DNA of 64,000 bases from Brachionus plicatilis (GCA_010279815.1 QEOQ01000041.1:747048-811047); one strand, 5' to 3'; counted from the stretch's first letter, positions 13,495 to 25,915 are shown. The notes: a model not told the origin generated them from the sequence alone. Translations and numbers: made by a program.

Positions 13495-16400
13495 ATGAAT
13501 TTTAGTTTAAAAAGAAAATTTTCAATTTTGTGCCTAATTGGGTAAATTTAAATGAAAAAAAAAAAATTTTTTTAATTTTAATTTTCTAGTGCAACATTAA
13601 TTTTGGTAATTAATTTGAGTAAACCAGTTGACGCCGCCGTTACTTTAAACGATCCGCTAAGACCGTACGGTCCGGGATTCAAAATTGTGCCGGGCGAAAA
13701 TGATGATGGGGTTCCTTGCAAAGATTGTCAAATAACCGGTAAATGCTTTTGCATTGGAGAAAAAGGAAGCAGGGTAATTTTTAGAACAAATTTAATAGTT
13801 TAAAAAAATTTAATTTTAAACCAAGGGTCCACCAGGTCCATCTGGTCAACCAGGCGCACCCGGCTTACCAGGACACCGAGGCCAACCTGGTATACAAGGT
13901 GAGAGGGGAGATAAAGGAATTTCAGGATTTCCAGGAATTCCTGGCTTAAAAGGAACAAAAGTAAAAAGCATTAAAAATAATCTAAACAATTTCAATCTTA
14001 ATTTAAAAGGGTGATATGGGACTTCCCGGTTTCCCAGGAAATCCAGGTGCTCCGGGATCTCCAGGTCCAGAGGGCTTGAATGGTCCTCCTGGAAAAGATG
14101 GATGCAACGGAACCAAAGTAAATTATTTCAACTAATGTAAAAATATTTTCAATTAATCAAAATTTTTCAACAAAGGGTGAATCTGGTGTTAAAGGTCTGC
14201 AAGGCTACCCTGGACGTCCAGGTCCTCCAGGCTTACCGGGTGTAAAAGGAGATAAAGGTGAAGCAGCTTATGCCGAAACAAAAGTTATTAAAGGAGACAA
14301 AGTAAATTTTTTTCGATTTTTAATCTATTTTTTTTAATTAAATATTTTCAAAGGGTGAACTAGGAACGCCTGGATACCCAGGTCAACCAGGTATGCCAGG
14401 AGATGTTGGTCAACCAGGTCCAAAAGGAAAAGTCGGCCTACCAGGATCAAAAGTATTTAAATATTGATAGTAAGAAAAAGTTTTTTAACCACTAACTCAT
14501 CAAAGGGTCGTGACGGTCCTCTAGGTCCCAAAGGAGATAAAGGAGAATCAGGTCTATCCGTTGATGGTGCTAAAGGTGACAAAGGTGAACCCGGTCCCCC
14601 AGGAAAAGTTGAATATCCTGTGCCAACCGAATTCCGGCACAATATTACAAACAAAACCCAAGAAGGATTTGAAGGAGAAAAGGGTGATAAAGGACAAAGG
14701 GTAAGTTTTTATTGTCTTTCTAAAATATTAAATAAATTTTAATTTTTTCATTTTAAAAAAGGGCTTTAAAGGAGACAAAGGTTCAATTGGTCTACCTGGA
14801 TATGATGTATAATTAAAAAAAATTTAAACATAAATTTAATTTTTTCTTTATTTACTTTTAGGGAAGACAATGCTCTGAAGGTCAAAAGGGAGAAAAAGGT
14901 TTAATAGGTCCACACGGTCCAAGAGTAATTTTGAAAAATATATTTTCATTAATAGAAAAAAAAAATTTTTTTTGTTTAAAAGGGTCATATTGGTCCATCT
15001 GGTCCACCAGGTTACCCAGGTCAAAGAGGTGAGCCAGGATATTCAGGCCGCCCAGGTCGCGATGGTGAACCAGGTCAAAAGGGAGAAATAGGTAGAATAG
15101 GAGACAAAGGTGATCCAGGTTATCCAGGTGCATCTGCAATTTGTCCTGACCGAGAGGTGATTACAATAAATAGAAAAAAAAGACAGAATATAAAAATAAT
15201 ATTAATTTAGGTTCAATTTTTGCCATGCAGAAAAGGAGAACGCGGTTTAGATGGCAGTCCAGGACGTCCTGGAGAGTCAGGCTATCCGGGTCTTAAGGGC
15301 GATAAAGGTGATATGGGTTTATCGGGATCAATTGGTGAACCTGGTTTACCAGGAGCAGAAGGTCGTCCAGGAGAACCTGGTCCAATTGGAGAAAAAGGAG
15401 ACCGTGGTCAGTACGGGGAAAAGGGAAACAAGGGAGAACAGGGATATCCAGGCCAAAGAGGCGATGCTGGTCAAAAAGGAGAATCTGGTTTAAGTATTCC
15501 AGGCCAACGTGGCCCAGAGGGTCCACCCGGTATACCAGGCTTGCGAGGTGAAAAAGGAGATCGCGGTCTGAAAGGTCCACCCGGCCCACCTGTTCGGCTA
15601 GAAGATGTTTACAGAAATTTAACTCAAATAAAAGGACCAGTTGGAGAACCTGGTCGTCAAGGTTTACCAGGATCTTCAGGAAGAGACGGATTCCCAGGAA
15701 TACCAGGCATGAAAGGTGATCAGGGCGTTTGTGGCTGTAAAGATGGTTCAAAGGGAGATAAAGGTGATGCTGGTCCAAGAGGCTATGATGGTTTACCTGG
15801 TGAAAAAGGCATGATGGGATATCGTGGTGATCCAGGTATGAGAGGAGATGATGGTAGACCAGGACCTCCGGGTCCACAGGGTGCACCTGGTAGAGATGGA
15901 AGACCAGGAAAAGATGGCGAGAAAGGTCAAAAAGGGGAACCAAGAGAAGTTGAAGGCATTCCTGGTATTCCAGGCGTAAAGGGAGATAGAGGCTTCACAG
16001 GTTCAAAAGGAGAACCTGGAATGAAGGGAGAGAAAGGTCAACCAGGAGAAAAAGGTATGATGGGTCTGATGGGATTTAATGGAACTAAAGTAAGAAAATA
16101 TTCACTTAATTTTTTATTTAAGTCTTTTGATTGTTTATGATCTAAGGGTGATAGTGGAATGAGAGGTTTTGATGGCTTTCCTGGAGAAAAAGGTGATAAA
16201 GGAGATAGAGGAATACCAGGAAGAGATATGATCGGTCCAAAAGGTGTTCCTGGTATGCCAGGTCCAATTGGTAGATGTGGCGATAAAGGCGAACCTGGTG
16301 ATAAAGGAAACGCAGGAATCACAAAGGAAAAAGGATCAAAAGGAGAAAAAGGCTATCCTGGACAACCTGGAATACCAGGACGTGATGGTCTACCTGGCAG

Positions 16401-19400
16401 AGAAGGTCCCAAAGGAGATCGTGGATTTCCAGGACAAGATGGTTTTAAAGGTGAACCAGGTTTGCCTGGTTTGGATGGTCCACCTGGCCAAAGAGGCTTG
16501 ACTGGAATGAGAGGCGAAAAGGGAAATAGGGGAATTGATGGCTTGCCAGGTCCTAAGGGCCAATCAGGAAGAGATGGATTAATGGGCCCGAAAGGAAAAA
16601 TGGGTGACAAAGGCGAAGTAGGAATTCCTGGTCAGTCTATACCAGGAGAACCAGGTCGTTCAGGAATTCCAGGAGAAAAAGGCGATCGTGGTTTTGATGG
16701 TTTTCCAGGAGTTAATGGACCCAAAGGACAAATGGGCTTACCAGGTCTACCCGGTATGAAAGGACGTGACGGTATTCCTGGTCTACCTGGCATACCAGGC
16801 GAAAAAGGAGACCCTGGAATGGCGATCGATGGCCGAAAAGGTGATATGGGCGAAAAAGGAGACAGAGGCTTAAGAGGACTTGATGGTCGAGATGGTACAA
16901 AAGGTGAACCTGGCAAAGATGGCTTCCCAGGTTTACCGGGCGATAAAGGAAATACAGGTCTACCGGGATTTATGGGACCGAAAGGTAATGAAGGATCACC
17001 GGGTCAACCTGGTCTGCCAGGTATACCCGGTCGTATTGGAGATAAAGGTGATATAGGTTTGCCGGGAATCGGAACACCAGGAAAAAGTGGATCTGATGGA
17101 CGACCAGGAATGGCAGGCCCTCCTGGACAAAAAGGAGATAAAGGCCTTGATGCTTTTCCATGTATTCCAGGTATTGTTGGTGAAATTGGGCCTTTTGGAG
17201 AGCCAGGTCAACCTGGCATCAAAGGTGATAAAGGTAACACAGGTTATCCAGGTATTCCAGGACCGAAAGGAGATCGTGGCTTTGTTGGCTTACCAGGCTT
17301 GCCGGGACAAATTGGTGCCAAAGGTAGAAAAAAATAAACGGGCAAAATTTTCATTTTTTTAATTTTATTTAATTACACAGGTGAAATTGGAGACAAGGGC
17401 GAAAGAGGTGCACGTGGTTTAGATGCACTGCCAGCAATGGCAATCAAAGGAGACAAAGGAGAAAGAGGTGATAATGGTAGAGACGGATTACCAGGTTTAC
17501 CGGGTGACAGAGGCCTTACTGGAATGAGAGGAGAAAAAGTACAATATACAAAAAAAATAAACGTTTTGAATAAAAATTATTTTTTAAGGGTGAGATCGGA
17601 TATCCAGGACCAAAAGGCAATCAAGGTTATCCTGGCCAACCTGGACCCAAAGGTGAAATGGGTCCGATAGGTCCACAAGGCCCACAAGGACTACGAGGAG
17701 ACAAAGGAAATGTTGGTTTACCAGGATTGCCAGGTCAACCGGGACCAAAAGGAGATCAAGGTTTGGACGGTTTGCCTGGAAGAGAGGGATCTCCTGGACC
17801 TAAAGGAGACAGTGGTTTTAATGGCTTACCGGGCTTTACAGGACCGAAAGGTGAGCCTGGTGAACCAGGTCCGCAAGGAAAAACTGGTCGTGAAGGTCAT
17901 CCAGGCTTACCAGGCCAAAACGGTCCGAAAGGCGATCGTGGCTTTGACGGACAGCCGGGTATTCCTGGAGTTCCTGGTCCGAAAGGAAGAGATGGTCCAC
18001 AAGGCTTGCCAGGTATTAAAGGAGACAGAGGTGTGTCCGGCATACCAGGTGTTTCAGTGAAAGGTGGTAAAGGAGAAAAAGGTGATTCGGGTATTCCTGG
18101 AATGCCTGGTTTACCTGGTGCCAAAGGTGAAATTGGCTTGCCTGGTCGTGATGGAGAAAAAGGAAATCAAGGACCAAGCTGTATTGCAGAAAAACCAAAA
18201 AAAGGTGAACCAGGTCCGCAAGGATTTGTTGGTGATAAAGGAGATAGAGGTTTACCTGGACTACCTGGTAAAGACGGTTTACCAGGTCAAACTGGTGAAA
18301 AAGGATTGATGGGTCTACCAGGACCTCAGGGCTTTAAAGGAGATCCGGGAAGACCGGGTCAACCTGGTTTGCCGGGTATACCTGGTGAAAAAGGAGAATT
18401 TGGTCCTAAAGGTGATAGCGGATTCCCAGGACAGCCAGGTCTACCAGGTCTTAGAGGAGATAATGGTCAAAAAGGTGAGCCTGGTTTGTTTGGCTTGCCT
18501 GGTGATGTCGGCGAGCCAGGACGCGATGCTGTTTGCAAATCAGTTCTAGAAGTTTTAGGCGAAAAAGGACAAAAAGGACAGCCGGGTGTTCCAGGCAGAG
18601 ATGGACCGGAGGGTCCAAAAGGTGATTCTGGATATCCAGGCTTGCCAGGTTTGGTTGGAGAAAAAGGCGATATTGGTATTCCAGGTTTACCAGGCATGCC
18701 TGGTGATCCAGGTCAAAAGGGCTATCCTGGCAATGATGGTAGACCGGGAGAGCCTGGTCAAAGAGGTTCGGTTGGTCCGCCAGGAAATGCCTATGCCAGA
18801 GCTGGTTTGCTTATAACCAGACACAGTCAGGACAGCATAGAGCCTGAATGTCCACAAAACACTGTCAAATTGTGGGATGGCTACAGTTTACTTTATTTTA
18901 GTGGTAATGAAAAATCACATCAACAAGATTTAGGCTCGGCTGGTTCATGCATGAGGCGATTTAGTGTGATGCCTTTTATTCGATGTGATATCGGAAACAT
19001 TTGTAATTTTGCCCAAAACAATGATTTGTCCTACTGGTTGAGCACTAATTTGCCAATTCCGAAAATGCCAATGCAAGGTCCGAATATTAAAGATTATATC
19101 AGCAAATGCACAGTTTGTGAAGCGCCAGCTAATGTTATTGCTATGCACAGTCAAAGTGAAAATATTCCAACTTGTCCGAATGGATGGAGCAGATTGTGGG
19201 ATGGCTATAGTTTTGTTATGGTAAATTTCGGGTATAAATTTTGAATTTTGCTTTTTTTGAAATTTTTTTTTAGCATCGTGGATCTGGTGCCGAGGGTGGT
19301 GGTCAATCGTTGCAAAGTCCTGGTAGTTGCTTGGAAAATTTTAGAACTACACCGTTTATAGAGTGCAGCGCTATGGGAAAATGTCAATTTACATCACAGA

Positions 19401-19573
19401 AGATAAGTTTCTGGCTAAGTGTGTTGGCTGATTATGACCAATTTGGTATGCCAAGAATGATTACAACTGAGGATGCCAGTAGACGCCAAAAAATAAGCAG
19501 ATGTAGAGTGTGCATGAAAAATTTGGGATCTAGAGAAGGACAGTACAATTCTTTTTCGTTTCAACGAAATTAA
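13495..19573 (+). CDS. Type IV collagen alpha chain (alpha-2-like), 15 exons
   Basis: Second network collagen chain, secreted. Exons: 13495-13541, 13590-13773, 13826-13960, 14010-14117, 14176-14301, 14354-14452, 14506-14700, 14762-14806, 14862-14924, 14983-15156, 15211-16089, 16147-17323, 17381-17538, 17589-19220, 19274-19573. Phases agree throughout; total 5,322 nt or 1,773 aa. The signal peptide spans exons 1-2 (hydrophobic core around CLIGATLILVI), so the ATG at 13495 is preferred over later in-frame codons. A 7S-type cluster follows (CKDC, KCFC), then Gly-X-Y repeats with interruptions carrying possible N-glycosylation sites (NIT, NLT). NC1 (about residues 1536-1773) has two C4 repeats and 12 cysteines. 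It keeps a Met at the cross-link position (PKMPM) but has Glu-Asp where KAG is expected. The C-terminal extension after MKNL is about 15 residues. 'Alpha-2-like' is inferred from the NC1 context IPKMPM. Confidence 0.95.
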
Positions 19574-22303
19574 TTAAAGAGAACATGTTTTTTTATTAAT
19601 TAATTTTCTCTCAGATTTCTGGAATTATTAGATCAAAAAATCTACCTATAAGGCTATCAGAGAATTTTTTTTGTTCAATAACTAGCTTTTATTTTTAAAT
19701 TGCTAAATGTTTAATATTTTTTATGATTTGATTGGTATTAAAAGGTTTAAGCATTACATTTTCAAAAATTTGTTTAGATTAGTTCTTTTTATTTTTTAAT
19801 TCTTTTTTGTTTAATCCTTTTTTTTTCAATAGAAAATAAAAAAATTTTTCTTTAAATTTAAATTTATAATCTAATAAAATTTCATTAAGATTTTATTTTA
19901 ATTTTTTTCATTGTTTGGAGACGTCTCTTGAAAATTTTAATGAGCTAAACAACCTCTATATAAAATTAATAAATTCAGAAATAATACAAAATTCGAATAC
20001 CACAGGCTTTTTCCTTAATTCCATTATAAAATCACAATTAATAAAACTTTTTGGTTTTTAATCGACTACAAATTAATTAAAATTACAAAATTATATTCAT
20101 TCTTCCTAGATTTAATTCTTAATATTTCTAGACATTTATTGAGACAAGCTCGGTAACTTCTTGCGTATTTTTAATTCATTAATTAATTAAATCGTGTAAA
20201 TTTCAAAGATATTCGTCCTCACAATATGTAGATTTTTTGCAATTGCTAAGTTTAAAATTTAAAAATTTATAATCAGCAAAAGCACCCTTAATTATTTTTA
20301 AAGCACCTTATGATCAAATAATCTATCATTCTGGAAATCGCCCCATAAGTTTTATTTGCGTGTTTCTCAATGCAACCTCATAATTCTGAAATTTGGTCTT
20401 AAATTTACATTTAAATTTTATGCTTAATTTTTTTTCTATTCGTATAATCATCTTCTTTTTTAAAATTATTTAAAAAAAGAAATTTTTCTTTTATTATATT
20501 TATTCATTATTCCTGGAATTTTTAGGTTTAAACAATACTTTAAAAATTTATTTTAAATCATTTCTTTATAAATGCTAAATTTAATTAAATCAAAATAAAA
20601 AAATCCAGTACTTTATTATTTATAACTAAATAAATACTATTTAAATTACCAAATTTTAAAGTATTCAAATTTAATATTTTACATACACTCGTAGCACCGC
20701 TACTATTTTCAAAGCTTTTCAGTGTTAATAAAACGCTAACAAGCTTCCAATGATTTTAGATATTTTGACATTTTTGTATAAAAATAACTTTAAAACTAGA
20801 TAATTTTTTTGACCCAATTCTAAGTAGATAAAAAAGTTTTTTTTTCAAGGAGATATTTTTTCATTTATCTTTTTTTTATTAAAAATCGAAAATTCTGATT
20901 CAAATGAATGTCACATTATCAAAAAAATATATTTGGTATTTTATTTATATCACTATGCTCATGCTTTTTCTTCTTCATTAAATACCTCAAATATTTTGGA
21001 AATCTGATTAATGATACCTCCATCAGATGTGAAAGGAAAAGCCTTTAGAGTGAACACTGGAAAGCTGCTTATGCTTGCAGTCGATTGATGATGATTTTCT
21101 ACTGGCCGCTGTTATCCATCACTAAAGACTAATTCTGGAAGAATTTCGTGAGTTATATTTTAAATAAGTTATAAATATTTTATTTTAATTTTTTTATTTG
21201 AAACCTCCGGTTTGGAGCAATTTAAAAAACTGTTATAACTTTACTTGGTGTAAGAGTACAGCTATAATACATTATAATTGCAGAAATCTAAAAAAATAAG
21301 ATTTATTAAATTTTTAAATAAAATCGTAAAAATTTATTCTAGAATATCACTTGAGTTATTTAAATCGAAATTTATTAAATATTTCTTTTTCAAACAAATT
21401 ATAAAAAAAATAAATTTGCTTTTGATGTGAATAGATTCGAATTAGCTAATCCAATAATTTAAAAAAAAATTATTTAAATAATAAAAATCTAGAAACCTTT
21501 AATTAGTGTGAGTTTTAATTTACCTATTAAAGATAAAAATCATTGTTTAGAATTGATTATAATTTTTATTTGTAAATTTTAAGGTTGCGAGCATGACTTA
21601 AAAAGCTTGAATTTATAGAATTAAATATTTGATTAAATGTGGCACTTAAAAGCGTAAAATTTGAAAAAATTAGCTTACTTCAAATATTATTTAATTATTT
21701 CAGAGTTTTTCGGTTACTAAAATAATTTATTTTGAAGATTTATTTTAAATCTGGTTACTCGTTAAGATAAAGTTTAATAATCTTAAATTGATTTAACATG
21801 TAGCAAAATTCTATCATAATATCGAATTATTAGTTATCTATCACAAAAAATGCATTGTTTTTTAAAAAAAATATTATCTAATTTTATTATAAATTATCGA
21901 ATTTTTTTTTAATTGTTAAAAATTTTAAAAAAAAAGCGAATATCAAAATTTCTATTTGCAGAGAGGATTATTTTTCTAAAAATCTTTTTTTCTAAGTGAT
22001 TTTTTTGACACCAGTGTCAAAAACAAATATTAGTTAATTTCAGTAATCTTAATAAAATTAAGATTAAAATTTTTAAATTGATTTTAATTATTAATGTGAA
22101 ATTTTTTAGATTAAAAAATTTATTTAAAAATTAATATTGTTTAATAAATATAAATTGATTTTCTATGAGTTCTTTTATTTTTGTGATAGATTCATTTATT
22201 TAATTATGATTCTGAATTTTTTACCATTTAATATAGGTAAAGAATGAAATGTTCAGAATTGCGAAATGTCTATAAATATTTTGGTGTTGTTAAGAAACTT
22301 TGA
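19574..22303. other. Intergenic region between collagen and Jun
   Basis: AT-rich. AATAAA at 19835-19840 and 19873-19878 may be polyadenylation signals for the collagen gene. A GC-richer patch at about 21,020-21,135 stands out from its surroundings but has no convincing ORF or homology I can name; it could be a regulatory element. Otherwise nothing seen. Confidence 0.5.
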
Positions 22304-22403
22304 TGACTCACATAGACTACGTCATCAAGCTTTTTCGAGTTTGCATCATAAAAAGTTTATGATTCTAATTATTATAATGAATTTGCATGCAAATTTATAA
22401 ATA
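22304..22403 (+). promoter_or_regulatory. Putative Jun promoter: AP-1, CRE-like, octamer palindrome, TATA
   Basis: Sites in order: AP-1 consensus TGACTCA at 22304-22310; CRE-like TACGTCA at 22318-22324, 7 nt later; a 14-bp perfect palindrome ATTTGCATGCAAAT at 22381-22394, giving an octamer in both directions; and TATAAATA at 22396-22403. Jun genes in vertebrates are autoregulated through AP-1/CRE-type sites a few tens of bases upstream of the start, so this layout suits a Jun promoter. A start near 22,430 and a 5' UTR of about 640 nt are inferred. A second TATAAATA lies at 22271-22278. Confidence 0.5.
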
Positions 22404-22461
22404 ATGTAAAATTCTACCTATAGCTTTTAAATTTTGATAGACTAGAGATAAGAATTTTCTT

Positions 22462-22488
22462 TCTCTCTCTCTCTCTCTCACTCTACAG
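22462..22488 (+). repeat. (CT)n tract ending in CAG
   Basis: A pyrimidine tract of about nine CT units followed by CACTCTACAG. It is a simple repeat in the presumed Jun 5' leader. It also has the form of a polypyrimidine tract plus 3' splice site (AG at 22487-22488), so a 5' UTR intron cannot be excluded. Confidence 0.6.
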
Positions 22489-23066
22489 AATTTACATGCG
22501 TTCACTTGCCTAAAGGAAGAACGCATTTAAATTCTAAAATTTTAGACTCAAATTTTATATTTTTTTCAAAATAAAAATGTAATTTTGAAATTTTCAATTA
22601 AAATAGATTTTTTTTATCTGAGCTCTTTTTGTTTTAGCATAATCTTCATCTTTCTCATTTAAATAACACAAATTTTTTTTAAATCGTTTCTTTATATAAT
22701 TTGTTATAAAATTTCAAATTTTTTTTCATAAGGTTTTTAGGCTCATTTTCGTATATTATGAACAACGCTTTAAAACAAAAATTACTAAACAAGATTACGA
22801 ATATTTGAGCTAATTTATTATTTTTTAGAAAAAGGAGCTAGAGTTCGCTTAGCTTAAGAAAATTTTTATGAAAATTTTTATTTTTTTTCCCCTATTGAAA
22901 TATTATTCATCACTCTAATGTTCCATTAATGACTGCTCAAACACAAATATTTGCCTTTTTAGTTTGTTTACCTGTTTGGCCAAGCTCTTGAAATTCTTAA
23001 CTCTGATTCACTTTTTACTTGTATCAATTGCAAAGCTTAAACTCTATCGCTTTTATAGATACTGAA

Positions 23067-24272
23067 ATGAACAGAGAGATGGCATCGGCGCCAAACCTGC
23101 GGCAAAACGAGACCATAGAGGAAAAAAAAAGAAAGTTGACTCTAAAATTGAATAATATCGAAGCAAATAGCAACCCGAGCACATTTAGTATGAGTAGCAA
23201 TGATTCAACAAGTGACTTTAACTCGATAAATATTAATAGTAAAAAATTCTGCCCAAATATCTACAATGGCAACTTGAGTGTCACTCAGTCTGACATTTCG
23301 CGCAACAAGGATCTCCTCTCCAATCTTGACATGCCAACTCCGCATCTAGAAAAACTGATAAATGACTTCAACCCGAACAATGGTGTGTTAAAGACTCCTG
23401 GACTAGAGCTGTTCACCCCTAGCATTGAGATCTCCTTTGGTCAGTTTGGACAAAAAGGCCTCACCCCAGACGGTTCCAAGAACATTTTCCATCAATCTCA
23501 ACCTTTCATGCAAAGCGACCAGGAAAAGTCCGAATGCCAAACACCCAACACCACTCTAATCAATCCTTTGAACATATTTGGTGCTAGCAATTCATATGTG
23601 TCCGATAATCAAGCTCAAGAGGCTGACAATGCGCCCAAGTATTCGAATCTGATGCCTGTTGCACAGAACACTTTTCTGGTTCAACCAATGTCAACCCCGG
23701 TGCTGTCATCAACTAGCAATCAGGACTCGAACAATCAAAACAAACAATATCAAAATTTGACAACTAAAAAGGACGAGCTGCAGACTGTGCCCATACACTC
23801 GAATGGAATGCTGATGAACCAGCGGATGCCCAATGGCAAAAAAAAACAGCCGGCTCCCAAGATCAAAAATTTGTCCGACATGAGCAGTCAAAGCAATCAA
23901 AGTGGCACTTGTTCCATGAAGTCAGAGCCAGAGGTCAACATGGTTGGTTCTATCACGGACAGGCGCAACACAGACAGATCGACTAGTTCAACCGGTGACA
24001 TGTTCTCACCTGTTAATTACGAAAATCAAGATGACATGAAGCTGGAGAAAAAAAGAGAGCGCAACCGGGAAGCGGCTAGAAAGTGCCGATTCAGAAAATT
24101 GCAAAAAATTGCTGAACTAGAACAAAAAGTTAAAAGTTTGACTGATTTGAATAACGAGCAAAAAATTAAAAATAAAGCACTGGTGGACGAAATAAATGAG
24201 ATTAAGCAAAAATTACAAAATCATCAAAAAACTCACAATTGTGACCTTAAACTGGATCTTTACAACACATAA
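23067..24272 (+). CDS. Jun: Jun-family bZIP transcription factor, intronless
   Basis: AP-1 subunit, nuclear, 401 aa. The C-terminal bZIP (about residues 325-395) has a basic region with NREAARKC followed by a zipper that reads KIAELEQKVKSL, close to the Jun KIARLEEKVKTL block, and ends KQKLQNHQ like Jun KQKVMNH. The third heptad position is Gln instead of Leu. N-terminal features also fit Jun: KLTLKLN resembles the delta/JNK-docking region, and DLLSNLDMPTPHLEKLI aligns with the segment holding the JNK phospho-acceptors, here Thr-Pro. More TP sites follow (LKTPG, LFTPS). MKSEPEV precedes the bZIP. The frame is open 16 codons further upstream but without an ATG; the ATG at 23067 is the first. 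It is a single exon, like vertebrate JUN. AATAAA lies at 24379-24384. Confidence 0.93.
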   Translation: MNREMASAPNLRQNETIEEKKRKLTLKLNNIEANSNPSTFSMSSNDSTSDFNSININSKKFCPNIYNGNLSVTQSDISRNKDLLSNLDMPTPHLEKLINDFNPNNGVLKTPGLELFTPSIEISFGQFGQKGLTPDGSKNIFHQSQPFMQSDQEKSECQTPNTTLINPLNIFGASNSYVSDNQAQEADNAPKYSNLMPVAQNTFLVQPMSTPVLSSTSNQDSNNQNKQYQNLTTKKDELQTVPIHSNGMLMNQRMPNGKKKQPAPKIKNLSDMSSQSNQSGTCSMKSEPEVNMVGSITDRRNTDRSTSSTGDMFSPVNYENQDDMKLEKKRERNREAARKCRFRKLQKIAELEQKVKSLTDLNNEQKIKNKALVDEINEIKQKLQNHQKTHNCDLKLDLYNT

Positions 24273-25826
24273 TTGTTTTTTTTTTGTTGTTTATTTTTTT
24301 ACAAATTTCAAATTCCATTTTTGTAAATTTTGTTTAATCAAAAATTTGTTTTCAACTTTTTTTTTGTATTAAAGTTTTAATAAATTTTTGCCAGGGAATC
24401 GGATAAGTTTTTTGGATCGGCTGTTCGACAAATGTGACAAATTTCGGAGATTTATTATTTAGTATTAATAATTGACGTTTAACTTCAACGAAATTTTGCT
24501 AAATGTTCATTTGAGATAAATTTTTATTTAAAAATATACTTGTAAAATGAAATAAAATATTTTTTTAAATGTTAAATTAAATAAAATAAATAATTATTAG
24601 TTTATAACTCAAAAACAGCCACGGGACTTTTTTACTCTTTAACCATTAAATTCGACCTCATTTTTTTTCGATTTAATGAGTGATTAAATAACCCAATTTT
24701 ATCATAATAATTCGTACAAAAAAAAACAGTTTTTCTTCAAGTCGAGAATTTCTCAATGGTCAAGTTATCAATGTCTTGATAAGCATACAATTAATAACTA
24801 AAATATTTGATTTAAGAGTTTGTTTCAGATAAATTTTTAAGTTGTCTTTATAATTTGTTTCTTTACTTTTAAAAAATTAATCTTGCTCGCTTATCAATTT
24901 TATATTTTAGGAGGTTTAAAAATTAATAAGAAAAAGTATTCTTTAGCTTTAACTTGAAGGTTAGCGAGAAATTTTTTTATTTGAAGTAACTTAGAATCTC
25001 ACACATATATATGAAGATAACTTTTTAATTTTTTATCTAGCTATATACAAATTACTTAGATAAAGATTAAAATATGCAAATTATATTTTTATTTTCTGTT
25101 TTTTATTAGATATTTGAATATTGAAATTTTTAAATTAAAAAACTATGTTTTTTAATTTGTATTCATAATTTTTACCTTGATTATGTAACTATTTGACAAA
25201 ATTATAAATTTTTTAGAATAGATATAAAATGCTGATAGTTTATGCTAAATTCACGATATTTTTTTAGTTTGATTTAGCTATTATAAACCATTTGAAAAAA
25301 GCTTTTATCTTAAAAAATCATCAAACTTGAACAATGTAAAATTCTATGTGAATATTAGGTTTTATTAAAATTTTCAAAAAGACTTATACAATTCTAAATA
25401 TAATCACAGATACTTTTAGCGTATGTTCATTAAATAACTTGAAGGTTTTTTTTAATTTGATCTGGTTTTGAAGTAATGGATTTACAAATTTTGGAAAATT
25501 TAAGAAAAACATACAAATAAAACACTCTTCGACTTTCTTAAATTTGTAAAAAAAAAACAAATTAATTTAACTTTTTTGTATAATTTAGATACAAAAATCA
25601 CTTTCCTTGAATCAAACATTTTAAATTCTTGATAAAGTTTGAAAAAAATTAATTCAAATCTGTAAAATAATCCCCCTCAAAGTTCGAATTAAAAAAACTC
25701 GACTTTTTATTATTTATTGATCATAGATCTATGGGTATATAAATTAAAAAAATTCAACACTATAATTTTATTTTATTACAGAAAATTTAAATGCATGAAA
25801 GCAAAAAGTAAATTTAATAATAATAA

Positions 25827-25915
25827 GCTACAGCAGGAGACCTGTGGAGCGAGACTAGATGTAGTTTCGCTATGGTAGCTATCTTTCTGCGAAAAATAAA
25901 AAAAAAATAAATAAA
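25827..25915 (+). repeat. Structured three-way-junction sequence with A-rich tail (SINE/LINE 3' end candidate)
   Basis: Seen directly: P1 GCTAC (25827-25831) pairs with GTAGC (25875-25879); P2 CAGG/CCTG closes an AGA loop (25834-25844); P3 AGCGAGACTA (25848-25857) pairs with TAGTTTCGCT (25862-25871) through ten pairs, one a G-U, around a GATG loop. About ten bases downstream the sequence becomes an A-rich tail (AAATAAATAAA type). It is a GC-rich island in very AT-rich DNA. Structure plus tail suggests a retroposed RNA or a retrotransposon 3' end. No hammerhead core was found. Confidence 0.4.

Noticed and set aside
15251..18816. Alternative-frame and minus-strand ORFs across the plus-strand collagen
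   Set aside because: Same cause: codon periodicity of Gly-X-Y repeats opens all frames; their peptides are low complexity without domains.
23019..23066. N-terminal extension of Jun
   Set aside because: The frame is open but has no ATG before 23067.
25840..25885. Hammerhead ribozyme in the three-way-junction sequence
   Set aside because: The conserved CTGATGA and GAAA core segments are absent from the junction.
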